In this document: positions 1-6,415 of the stretch, piece after piece
How positions within the stretch are numbered: position 1 is the first letter of the stretch
Layout of the letters: every line of letters begins with the position of its first letter
NCBI GenBank assembly: GCA_031292465.1
Contig: JARLHB010000147.1
Coordinates: forward strand, 1 to 7,844
Length of the DNA: 7,844 bases
Origin: Ignavibacteriaceae bacterium
GTDB taxonomy: Bacteria; Bacteroidota; Ignavibacteria; Ignavibacteriales; Ignavibacteriaceae
Direction of reading: 5' to 3'
The notes under the pieces: generated by a model
Database searches by the model: none
Told to the model about the DNA's origin: nothing
The model's input: the letters and a program-made list of their open reading frames with translations, nothing else
Made by a program: the position numbers and the translations under genes

Positions 1-108
1 AATAATGCAAAGAAAAGCGAAAATGCTTTAATGAATAATAATGCAGTTGCAAATGCTGATACATTAATTAGGATAAGGGGAAGAGGGAACAAGCGTATTG
101 AAAGATAA
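1..108 (+). CDS. C-terminal end of an unidentified protein (5' truncated by the window)
   Basis: Frame 1 is open from the first base to a TAA at 106-108, giving 35 residues. The other two plus-strand frames meet stops early. The visible tail is rich in Asn and Ala at first and ends in a strongly basic stretch, IRIRGRGNKRIER. A basic RG-containing end is seen in many nucleic-acid-binding and ribosome-associated proteins, but it is not diagnostic and I do not assign a family. The stop lies 61 bp before the next gene on the same strand, so the two could be co-transcribed. No clear terminator hairpin is visible between them. Confidence 0.5.
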   Translation, partial: NNAKKSENALMNNNAVANADTLIRIRGRGNKRIER

Positions 109-169
109 GGCGTCTTGTTTAAGCATTGCGATTCAGAATTGAAAAGTTTTTGTACAGGTTGATAGATAA

Positions 170-913
170 ATGACAATAACCCAATTCCCGGAAAATGAAA
201 TGGGCAGGCTCTTTGGAATTGTTCTGCCTTCAATTAAAAGGAGAAAATTTCAAAGCTTATTTTTGTACGTCCTTGCATTAATTTATTTTTCCATACCATC
301 GTTTGAAATACCCCTGCTTGAGTACTCACGGTTAAGAATTACTTCTGTAATGGAAGAACGCGCATTAGAACAAAATTTAATATTCTATCCGAAACAGTCA
401 TGGGTAAGTATAGCGGATGTAAACCCAAATCTTCTTAGAGCTGCAATCTCAATGGAAGATGACGCGTTTTTTATGCATAAAGGAATTGACTGGAACCAGC
501 TTAATATATCAATTAAGGAAAATAAGAGGAGAAAAAAAGTTATACGCGGGGGGAGCACAATTACCATGCAATTGGCTAAAAATTTATATTTTTCAACCGA
601 AAGAAGCGTTTTCAGGAAAGCAAAAGAAATACTTGTCACCTTCCGGCTTGAAAAAGAAGTATCAAAAAAAACAATTCTGGAAAATTACATTAATGCCATA
701 GAATGGGGCGACGGCATATTTGGAATTAGAGAAGCTTCAGAAAACTATTTCGGCAAAGAACCTGATAATTTAACCACAAACGAATGTGCGCGCCTTGCAG
801 CAGTTATTCCATCTCCGCTTGAACACCAACCTAATACAAGTTCAAGGTATGTTTTACGCAGGGCAGGTACTGCTCTTACAAGGCTTAATAATGTAATATT
901 ATTCCCTGAATAG
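170..913 (+). CDS. mtgA: Monofunctional biosynthetic peptidoglycan transglycosylase (GT51)
   Basis: Polymerises lipid II into glycan strands at the periplasmic face of the inner membrane. The 247 residues match the usual MtgA length (about 240), and no transpeptidase domain follows. Residues 26-44 form one hydrophobic anchor after a basic stretch (KRRK). The GT51 signature EDDAFFMHKGID lies at 96-107, with E96 as the expected catalytic glutamate. The second motif, RGGSTITMQLAKN, is at 126-138; the usual first Gln of TIxQQ is Met here. A third block (LEKEVSKKTILENYINAIEWGDGIFGI) spans about 160-186, and its IEWG/IELG-type wording is typical of MtgA rather than class A PBPs. An in-frame TAA (167-169) sits directly before the ATG, so the start cannot be further upstream. 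No strong Shine-Dalgarno is seen. The AlbA_2 gene begins 7 bp after the stop, implying one transcript. Confidence 0.93.
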   Translation: MTITQFPENEMGRLFGIVLPSIKRRKFQSLFLYVLALIYFSIPSFEIPLLEYSRLRITSVMEERALEQNLIFYPKQSWVSIADVNPNLLRAAISMEDDAFFMHKGIDWNQLNISIKENKRRKKVIRGGSTITMQLAKNLYFSTERSVFRKAKEILVTFRLEKEVSKKTILENYINAIEWGDGIFGIREASENYFGKEPDNLTTNECARLAAVIPSPLEHQPNTSSRYVLRRAGTALTRLNNVILFPE

Positions 914-920
914 GCAGCCT

Positions 921-1577
921 ATGAAAAGAAGCGAATTGAAAGAGCTTATTGAGGGCGGCGAAAATATTCATTGTGAATTTAAAAGAAAATTTTCAACTGC
1001 GGAAAGAATATCAAAAGAAATGATTGCCTTTGCAAACACCAAAGGCGGATTTATACTTTTCGGAATAGATGACAATAAGGATATAGTCGGTGTAGAGAGT
1101 GAAAAGTCCGAAACTGAACTAATAAGTGACGCTGCATTAAACTGCTGTGAACCTCCCGTGGATTTTAATATTGAATATATTGATATGAATGGAAAGGAAA
1201 TAGTAGTGGTTGAAGTTCCGGAATCCGATAAAAAACCCCACCGGCTGCAGGATTATTTAACCGATTTTGATATTAACAAAGCTGTTGTAACAATCCGTGT
1301 AAATGATAAAAGCATCCAGGCAAGTAAAGAAATGGTGCGGATATTAAGAGCGCAGACAAATGAACTTCAATTAAAAAAATATTCGGTTGGCCCTATAGAA
1401 AAAGTTGTTTTTGATTACCTGACAAGGAATGAAAGTATAACAGTTAAAACGTTAAGCAGCCTTGCAAACTTATCCGAAAGGCGCGCTTCAAGAACGCTGG
1501 TAAAACTTGTAAGGGCAAATTTGTTAATGATTCATATCAAAGATAACGGCGAAGAGTATTTTACAAATGCGGGTTAA
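921..1577 (+). CDS. AlbA_2 (Schlafen-type) putative DNA/nucleotide-binding protein with C-terminal winged helix
   Basis: The 218-residue protein has an AlbA_2 domain over about residues 8-145. The conserved early acidic/basic motif is E19-F-K21, the hallmark FANTKGGFILFGIDD is at 37-51, and the closing strand is TIRVNDKSIQASKE near 124-137. Proteins of this family are often annotated as ATP-binding proteins or transcriptional regulators, and their biochemistry is poorly defined. Residues 158-215 form a helix-turn-helix/winged-helix-like tail (FDYLTRNESITVKTLSSLANLSERRASRTLVKL), which suggests DNA binding. The gene follows mtgA by 7 bp with no visible Shine-Dalgarno, consistent with translational coupling. 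It ends 8 bp before the stop of the convergent SpoU gene. The domain call is firm. The regulatory role, and any functional link to peptidoglycan synthesis, is inference from structure and neighbourhood. Confidence 0.83.
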   Translation: MKRSELKELIEGGENIHCEFKRKFSTAERISKEMIAFANTKGGFILFGIDDNKDIVGVESEKSETELISDAALNCCEPPVDFNIEYIDMNGKEIVVVEVPESDKKPHRLQDYLTDFDINKAVVTIRVNDKSIQASKEMVRILRAQTNELQLKKYSVGPIEKVVFDYLTRNESITVKTLSSLANLSERRASRTLVKLVRANLLMIHIKDNGEEYFTNAG

Positions 1578-1585
1578 ACCGGGTA

Positions 1586-2128
1586 TCAGCCGCAAGTTTT
1601 ATCAAAAACCTTCCTCAGTTCAAAAATAGAAATGCCGTAAGCAACAGCCACGTTAAGTGATTGTTTAATTCCGTATTGCGGAATTTCAAGTGAAAAATCA
1701 CATAAGTCTATAAGCTCCTGGGACACACCGGTAATTTCATTGCCTACAATCATGCAGAGGGGGAAATCCTTAGGGGAGGTTTCGTAGTAATGTTTACTTT
1801 TGCTTGTAAGTTCCAATGCGCATATTTTTACGCCTTCAGCTTTCAGCTTTAGGACAACATCTTTTGGGTCTTTCACATATTCCCATTTTACGCTTTCCGT
1901 GGAGCCTAATGCCGTTTTAAGGATTTCCTTTTTGGGCGGATGTGGTGTGTAGCCGCATAAATAGAGTTTCTCAATCATTGCCCCGTCCGAAGTTCTGAAA
2001 ATAGAGCCTACGTTATAATTGCTTCGTATGCTGTCCAGCAAAACATAAACAGGCAGTTTATTTACTTCGTTCAGAGTCTCAAGGGTACTCCTCTTCTGTG
2101 ATATTTCGTCGTGAGTCAACTTTTTCAT
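1586..2128 (-). CDS. SpoU/TrmH-family RNA 2'-O-methyltransferase (SPOUT fold), short form
   Basis: Predicted to transfer methyl from SAM to a ribose 2'-OH of tRNA or rRNA. The 180 residues contain the three SPOUT motifs. Motif 1 is NYNVGSIFRT at 37-46 (N39, R45), motif 2 is IVGNEITGVS at 127-136, and motif 3 is IPQYGIKQSLNVAVA at 149-163, which forms the trefoil knot and the SAM site. It lacks the N-terminal L30e-like RNA-binding domain of longer RlmB/TrmH proteins; only about 25 residues precede the catalytic fold. Short proteins with this layout are common in Bacteroidota, and their target is generally not established. It starts 23 bp after rlmN on the same strand, so it is likely the second gene of an RNA-modification operon. 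There is no evident Shine-Dalgarno. The substrate nucleotide cannot be read from the sequence. Confidence 0.9.
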   Translation of the reverse strand: MKKLTHDEISQKRSTLETLNEVNKLPVYVLLDSIRSNYNVGSIFRTSDGAMIEKLYLCGYTPHPPKKEILKTALGSTESVKWEYVKDPKDVVLKLKAEGVKICALELTSKSKHYYETSPKDFPLCMIVGNEITGVSQELIDLCDFSLEIPQYGIKQSLNVAVAYGISIFELRKVFDKTCG

Positions 2129-2151
2129 GAATAACGGAAAGATAACAAAAA

Positions 2152-3237
2152 TTATTCATATTTTATTGCAAGCTGGCCGCAGGCAGCAGAAATATCATCT
2201 CCCTGGGAATCTCTTATCATCACGGTTATGTTTTTATTCCGCAGTTTTTCTACAAATTCATCAATTTTTTGAATAGGTGTGGGTTCAAGTTCCGCTGCAA
2301 ACCCTGTCGGGTTCATATGCTTTAAGGAATTAAAAGTTATAATATTTACTTTTGAAGGCAGTTCGCTGCAAAGCCCTATTAAGGCATTAGCGTCTTCCTC
2401 CCTGTCATTAACGCCGTTAAGCATTATATATTCAAAAGTAATTCTAAGCCCGGTACGTTTTGCGTAATACTTTATAGCATCTATATTTTGTTTAAGGCTG
2501 TATTTGTTATTGATAGGCATAATCTTGGACCTTATGTCTTCAAAGCAGGAATGCAGCGAAAAAGCCAATTTAACTTTTAAGTTAGTATCTGCAAGTTCAC
2601 GGATTTTAGGGGCAATTCCGGAAGTAGAAACCGTTACTTTTTTAATGCTTACTCCGGTAGTCAGCTCCTCCGAAAAAATTCTAAGCGCTTTTACGGTATT
2701 GTTATAATTTAAAAGAGGTTCACCCATTCCCATAAAGACAATATTGGTGATATTATCTTTGCCGTAATCTTTAGCAGCAAGCTGATATTGGTCAAATATC
2801 TCACCGGTTGTTAAATTCCGTTTATAACCCATTAAACCGGTAGCGCAGAATGTACAGTCCAGAGGGCATCCTACCTGTGTGGAAAGGCAGATTGTAGTCC
2901 TCTTCTCTTCCGGTATTACAACTGATTCTATTTTAAGCTTGTCATTGGTTTCAAAGATATACTTTTTTGTGCCTGTTATAGGAGAAGCCTCAGAAGTTAC
3001 ATATTCCAAAGTTTTCAGCTCGGTTATTTCTTTTAACTCGTTTCTAAGCAGCTTGGGTATATTGGACATATCATCATAGTTTGTAACAAGATGATTATAA
3101 AGCCAGTTAAAAATTTGTTCGCCTCTGAAGCGTGGTTTACCTATACTTGCAAAAAAGTTTTTTAACTCATCTAAGGTCATTCCCTTTAACTGAGTCACCT
3201 TTTTTTCCTGAACCGTAGTTTTAGTTTCATCACCCAT
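2152..3237 (-). CDS. rlmN: Dual-specificity RNA methyltransferase RlmN (23S rRNA A2503 / tRNA A37, C2 methylation)
   Basis: Radical-SAM enzyme that methylates C2 of adenine 2503 in 23S rRNA and, in some bacteria, A37 of certain tRNAs. The 361 residues are full length for the family. The radical-SAM cysteines are C124, C128 and C131 in QVGCPLDCTFCATG. C117 just upstream (TTICLSTQ) and C353 near the C terminus (AACGQLA) match the two mechanistic cysteines outside the cluster; the C-terminal one carries the methyl group. The SAM-contacting GMGEP motif is at 170-174. Residues 17-48 (LKGMTLDELKNFFASIGKPRFRGEQ) match the usual N-terminal RNA-binding region. The set is RlmN-like rather than the resistance variant Cfr, although that separation really needs a phylogeny. 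The start at 3237 leaves a polar 16-residue lead; M20 is a possible internal start. A promoter candidate lies about 30-55 bp upstream. Confidence 0.96.
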   Translation of the reverse strand: MGDETKTTVQEKKVTQLKGMTLDELKNFFASIGKPRFRGEQIFNWLYNHLVTNYDDMSNIPKLLRNELKEITELKTLEYVTSEASPITGTKKYIFETNDKLKIESVVIPEEKRTTICLSTQVGCPLDCTFCATGLMGYKRNLTTGEIFDQYQLAAKDYGKDNITNIVFMGMGEPLLNYNNTVKALRIFSEELTTGVSIKKVTVSTSGIAPKIRELADTNLKVKLAFSLHSCFEDIRSKIMPINNKYSLKQNIDAIKYYAKRTGLRITFEYIMLNGVNDREEDANALIGLCSELPSKVNIITFNSLKHMNPTGFAAELEPTPIQKIDEFVEKLRNKNITVMIRDSQGDDISAACGQLAIKYE

Positions 3238-3265
3238 TTTTCACATCTTAATTATTATTAGCTCT

Positions 3266-3292
3266 AATATAAGAATTCATTTGTTAGTACAA
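3266..3292 (-). promoter_or_regulatory. Candidate promoter for rlmN-spoU
   Basis: Reading the minus strand, a TTGTAC hexamer (3292-3287) and TATATT (3271-3266, one base off TATAAT) are separated by 15 bp, ending 28 bp before the rlmN ATG. The spacing is short for sigma-70 and the -35 is imperfect, so this is only a candidate. It is the best match between the rlmN start and the dyad cluster. Confidence 0.25.
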
Positions 3293-3340
3293 AATTGATC
3301 TGCTACATAAGTGACGCAGGCAATTTTTAGCTTAATATCA

Positions 3341-3387
3341 TTGTTTAACAAAGAATAATCGATTATTTTCTTGGACAAATTCGTCCA
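3341..3387. promoter_or_regulatory. Cluster of three dyad symmetries (operator-like)
   Basis: Three palindromes stand almost end to end. TTGTTTAACAA lies at 3341-3351 and is symmetric except for its centre. AATAATCGATTATT at 3354-3367 is a perfect 14-bp palindrome. TGGACAAATTCGTCCA at 3372-3387 has 14 of 16 positions symmetric. They lie between the divergent rlmN gene and the acyl-CoA dehydrogenase remnant, 86 bp before the remnant's ATG. Such spacing and symmetry suit dimeric regulators, for example the TetR-type repressors that often control beta-oxidation genes. No regulator gene is visible in the window, so the binding partner is unknown. Confidence 0.35.
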
Positions 3388-3472
3388 TTTATAAGCTTTG
3401 GTTAATATTGGATTTATTCTTTCCGGATTTTATATCACCAAAATTAATAAAAAACAAACAAAATGATGTGCT

Positions 3473-3861
3473 ATGAATTTGGATATGGCAGAAGAACAAT
3501 TAATTAAATGTGATATTGTAAAAGAATTTGCACAAACCGAAGCGCTTCATTAGACATTGACTGTGAGATAAATGGGAAAGTTCCTGCCGGAATATACCGT
3601 TACATAGCCGGATAAATTTTTTACCCCCGCATAATTAAACATCAGTAATCGTACTTATGCCTTTAAAATTGCCGTTGAATGCGCTCCTGAAGCTATTCAA
3701 ATTTACGGCGGTTATGTTTAAGTTAGGGAGTATAAGGTTGAAAGATATTTGCAGGATACTATAATAATTGAAATTTATGAAGGTACTTTTGGAACTCAGA
3801 AAATGTTATCTCGAGAGCCTTATTAGACGAACAATATTTTTTTAATCCGTATTGCGGATAA
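3473..3861 (+). pseudogene. Acyl-CoA dehydrogenase remnant: internal deletion, frameshifts and a nonsense codon
   Basis: Both ends of an acyl-CoA dehydrogenase can be read, but the middle is gone. From 3473 the frame gives MNLDMAEEQLIKCDIVKEFA, the typical family N terminus, then a TAG at 3551. The reading continues in another frame over 3541-3612 as SASLDIDCEINGKVPAGIYR, matching the following EID..G.FP.EIYR region. About 250 residues are then missing. From about 3641 the C-terminal helix region appears (YAFKIAVECAPEAIQIYGGY), interrupted by TAA at 3719-3721 where GGYGYVREY is expected. It resumes as VREYKVERYLQD and IIEIYEGTFGTQKM, then shifts frame again to SRALLDEQYFFNPYCG and a stop at 3859-3861. 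About 390 bp remain of the roughly 1140 bp expected. The active enzyme would be an FAD flavoprotein catalysing the first step of beta-oxidation. The family call comes from motif wording; the decay is seen directly. Confidence 0.85.
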
Positions 3862-3940
3862 AGAAAGGCTTAGCAAGGCTGCCCGTTAAATTAAAGTAAA
3901 TTATATGAAATTAGGGAAATTCATACAACCCGTGGTAAAA

Positions 3941-3980
3941 AAATTTCCCCTCTTTTATAAGGAGGGGATTAAGGGGAGGT
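3941..3980 (+). repeat. C/G-rich hairpin repeat abutting the YidD-like gene
   Basis: A C-rich run and a G-rich run form a hairpin: TCCCCTC (3946-3952), a 9-nt loop and GAGGGGA (3962-3968), followed by ATTAAGGGGAGGT. The base composition differs sharply from the AT-rich surroundings. Read in frame it gives the low-information peptide KKFPLFYKEGIKGRS, a kind of wording I associate with dispersed intergenic repeats rather than protein. The A-run before the left arm (3938-3943) becomes a U-tract on the minus strand, so it could also act as a weak minus-strand terminator. Only one copy is in the window, so its repetitive nature is inferred. Confidence 0.45.
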
Positions 3981-3982
3981 CG

Positions 3983-4492
3983 ATGCAACCAATAAATGTA
4001 CTATATTCTTATACTATATACGTAACCGGTTATAAATTTCTCATAACTGTTTTAACCTTAATATTATTTCCCAGCATAAAAACATCTGCTCAAACAGATT
4101 GGGTTAAATGGGGCAAGGCAGATTATTCCTACAGGATAAATAGTACTTCTACACAAAGGGATTATTCAATTGGCCTGAACAGTCCGGGCAGATTTGTGCT
4201 TAAATCCTTTGCAAATGCATATTGGATTTTTATATCTGATGTTGACGGAGACAACTGTTCCTTTAGCCCTACCTGCTCTAACTTTTTTATACAGTCTGTG
4301 GAAAAGACAAATATAGTTCAGGGCTCGTTAATGTTTTTTGACAGGTTTACGAGGGATATGAATTTTACAGGAAAACTGAATCATTATCCCAGGGTAGGGG
4401 ACGGCCATTTTTATGACCCGCCGTCTCTTTATATTTTGGATAGAGATTATATTAATTATATTCCTCCTTCAGTTGTTATAATGAACGAATGA
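3983..4492 (+). CDS. YidD-like protein with N-terminal signal/anchor (membrane protein insertion efficiency factor family)
   Basis: The core DNCSFSPTCSNFFIQSVEKT (first Cys-to-Cys CSFSPTC) is the YidD signature CxFxPTCSxY. It is followed by a helix with QGSLMFFDRFTRD matching the G..LG..R..RC stretch, and by GHFYDPP in place of GGxDPVP. The second-half Cys of standard YidD is Asp here. Canonical YidD is a small cytoplasmic amphipathic protein that aids YidC/Sec insertion. This one instead starts with a hydrophobic segment (FLITVLTLILFPS) ending TSA|QTDW, like a cleavable signal peptide. I chose the ATG at 3983 (169 aa). The open frame extends to an ATG at 3905, but those 26 codons are the hairpin repeat and nearby non-conserved sequence. 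AGGGGAGGT from the repeat ends 2 bp before 3983, unusually close. The stop overlaps the next start (ATGA), so this is the first gene of a three-gene operon. Confidence 0.75.
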   Translation: MQPINVLYSYTIYVTGYKFLITVLTLILFPSIKTSAQTDWVKWGKADYSYRINSTSTQRDYSIGLNSPGRFVLKSFANAYWIFISDVDGDNCSFSPTCSNFFIQSVEKTNIVQGSLMFFDRFTRDMNFTGKLNHYPRVGDGHFYDPPSLYILDRDYINYIPPSVVIMNE

Positions 4493-5361
4493 AGAAAATT
4501 CTTTTTACCTTAATTCTTGTTTTTAGTACAGTAATATATTCACAGGAGAAGAATCAACCTGGTAATAATGATTTATTCTCACCGGTGAATATTAAAAAAT
4601 TTGCAGATTATCTTTTTTGCCAGAAAGATTATCTGCGCGCTGCGGATGAATATGAACGGTACTTAAAATCAATCCCTGACGATACAATTGAATTTAAAAT
4701 AGCTCTTTCTTATTCCGCTATGTGTAATTTTTCTGAAGCGGAAAAAAGATTAGGCACAATTAAAAACACTTCTAATTTTTTCGTACCCGCACAAATGCTG
4801 TCTCTTAAGACAATATTTCAGGAAGGCGATATAGCCAGATTTAGAAATGCATACATAGCAAAAGATTCCGACTTAAGTATACCCAAAGACAGCGGTATTG
4901 CTTTACTTTACAATTTTTCATCCCTTTTAACTGAAGCTTCCATACATAACGAAGATGATTTTGTAGAAAATTTCCCTTACCAGGAAAGAAGCAGAATAAA
5001 ATATTTTTATGAGTGGAAAGAGAACCCGCCGGAAAAAAGTCCGTTAAAAGCAGCTTTGTTTTCTGCAATAATACCGGGTGCAGGCAAATTTTATGCAGAA
5101 GAATATTCCGATGGTATTTGGGCGTTTATTGCCACGCTGGGAACTGCATATTTAGCCTATGATAATTTTAATGCCCGGCATTATACAAGGGGCTGGATTT
5201 TCAGTGCGCTTGCCGCCGGGTTTTATGCAGGCAATATATATGGCTCTGCATCAGCGGTGCAGATTTATAATACCCGTATCCGGTTTGATTTTGTTAATGA
5301 GGTGAAAACATTTCTTGAAGATAAAAATTATTTTCTGAAGGTATTTGACTTCTGTAAATAA
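4489..5361 (+). CDS. Exported TPR protein with C-terminal IPGAG membrane module (first of pair)
   Basis: The 290-residue protein begins with a clear signal peptide (MKKILFTLILVFSTVIYS, likely cleaved before Q19). Residues about 34-92 read as tetratricopeptide-type helices (FADYLFCQKDYLRAADEYERYLK, then IALSYSAMCNFSEAEKRL). The C-terminal third begins with KAALFSAIIPGAGKFYAEEYSDG. Its IPGAGKFY at 195-202 resembles the P-G-x-G-x-x-Y turn of TM2-like/DUF5683-type modules. Two hydrophobic segments follow at about 209-225 and 236-254. The layout predicts a periplasmic TPR scaffold anchored by a hairpin of membrane helices. It starts inside the stop of the YidD-like gene (ATGA) and its TAA touches the next ATG, so translation is coupled on both sides. 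The biochemical function is unknown; protein-protein scaffolding is inferred from the TPRs. Confidence 0.8.
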   Translation: MKKILFTLILVFSTVIYSQEKNQPGNNDLFSPVNIKKFADYLFCQKDYLRAADEYERYLKSIPDDTIEFKIALSYSAMCNFSEAEKRLGTIKNTSNFFVPAQMLSLKTIFQEGDIARFRNAYIAKDSDLSIPKDSGIALLYNFSSLLTEASIHNEDDFVENFPYQERSRIKYFYEWKENPPEKSPLKAALFSAIIPGAGKFYAEEYSDGIWAFIATLGTAYLAYDNFNARHYTRGWIFSALAAGFYAGNIYGSASAVQIYNTRIRFDFVNEVKTFLEDKNYFLKVFDFCK

Positions 5362-6201
5362 ATGAAAAGATATTTTAAATACATATTATTTTTATTGATT
5401 CTTATTCCTTCATATTCGCTTCCGCAGGATATTTTGCAAAAACAATACAGCTATGCCCTTGAAAAGTATAATAGCGAACAATACTATGATGCAATAACTG
5501 AATTTAAGAGATTATTATTCTTTGACGGCGGGAAGAAGTATGTTTATGATGCTAATGAGTATATAGGACTTTCATATAAGGCAGGTGCAAAATTTTCCGA
5601 TGCAATTTTATATTTTACAATTGCTGAAATAAATGCAGGCAATAATGAAGAGCTTTTCAATTCGAAAATTGAAATAATAAGGGCAAACATATTAAGAAGG
5701 ACCACTGCACGCGCACTTACACTGCTTGATACATTACAAAGTGATAAAAGATTTATAAGCAAAAAAGGGGATCTATATTATTGGAGGGGATGGGCATATA
5801 TATTCAGCGACCAATGGGATAAAGCTGCGCAGTCTTTTAATATGACGGATACTAATAAAACAATGGTTGAATTTTGTAAGAATGTTCAGCATGAAAAATA
5901 CTCAGTACCTTTTGCCGAAATAGTTTCTCATTTTATTCCCGGCGCAGGGCAGATTTATACAGGGCATTATTTCAGCGGAGTTTTATCGCTTGGATGGAAT
6001 ACCTTGTGGGGTTATTTAACTGTAAAATCCTTTGTCGATGACCGTATATTTGACGGGCTTGTAACAGGTAACTTATTATGGCTGCGGTTTTATAATGGCA
6101 ACCTGCAGAATGCCGATAAATTTGTAAAAGAGGAAAATCTTAAAATAACTAACAATGCATTGGATTATCTCCAGTCCGGCTATCACGGATTAAAACCATA
6201 A
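5362..6201 (+). CDS. Exported TPR protein with C-terminal IPGAG membrane module (second of pair)
   Basis: The 279-residue protein has a signal peptide (MKRYFKYILFLLILIPSYS) and several TPR-like helical pairs over about 27-170. Examples are ALEKYNSEQYYDAITEFKRL, then YIGLSYKAGAKFSDAILYF, and later YYWRGWAYIFSDQWDKAAQSF. The C terminus repeats the module of the preceding gene: AEIVSHFIPGAGQIYTGHYFSG (IPGAGQIYTG at 192-201) and hydrophobic segments near 205-221 and 229-245. The TPR portion is longer and the tail shorter than in the neighbour, so the two look like diverged paralogues or partner subunits rather than a recent duplication. The ATG directly follows the upstream TAA. After the stop there are 83 bp of very AT-rich sequence before the next promoter, without a convincing terminator. 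The specific function is unknown. Confidence 0.8.
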   Translation: MKRYFKYILFLLILIPSYSLPQDILQKQYSYALEKYNSEQYYDAITEFKRLLFFDGGKKYVYDANEYIGLSYKAGAKFSDAILYFTIAEINAGNNEELFNSKIEIIRANILRRTTARALTLLDTLQSDKRFISKKGDLYYWRGWAYIFSDQWDKAAQSFNMTDTNKTMVEFCKNVQHEKYSVPFAEIVSHFIPGAGQIYTGHYFSGVLSLGWNTLWGYLTVKSFVDDRIFDGLVTGNLLWLRFYNGNLQNADKFVKEENLKITNNALDYLQSGYHGLKP

Positions 6202-6284
6202 TCAGGCTTTTCATTTTTCTAAGAAATAATAATATTATAAGAGTGGGATAAAAATATTATTACAATAATTTAATATTTTAATTA

Positions 6285-6313
6285 TTGACAATAATAAATA
6301 TCTTTCCTAATAT
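6285..6313 (+). promoter_or_regulatory. Sigma-70-like promoter for the exported propeller-like protein
   Basis: A perfect TTGACA (6285-6290), a 17-bp spacer and TAATAT (6308-6313, four of six matching TATAAT) lie 112 bp before the chosen GTG start. The surroundings are extremely AT-rich. The TTG that could open a longer reading frame at 6285 is the first three bases of this -35 box, which argues that it is not a translation start. Confidence 0.45.
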
Positions 6314-6415
6314 CCATTCGTGGGAGTTTGTTAATATTTTAGTTCAGGGTATATCACCTATTAAAGGGTCTTCATATCCTTGTTTCAGATGTAGTTCTTT
6401 TATTAACTATTATTC

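Noticed and set aside
385..639. 84-residue minus-strand open frame within mtgA
   Set aside because: It lies wholly antisense to the catalytic GT51 motifs, has no family features and no ribosome binding site; it is a shadow of the real gene.
2279..3079. Three plus-strand open frames of 62-67 codons opposite rlmN
   Set aside because: They are antisense to conserved radical-SAM sequence and show no domain, signal peptide or start context of their own.
3905..3982. Upstream 26-codon extension of the YidD-like protein
   Set aside because: It is made largely of the hairpin repeat plus non-conserved sequence, precedes the hydrophobic leader and has no Shine-Dalgarno, so the ATG at 3983 is preferred.
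4841..5762. Antisense open frames of 72-75 codons opposite the two TPR genes
   Set aside because: Antisense to TPR-coding sequence with no features of their own.
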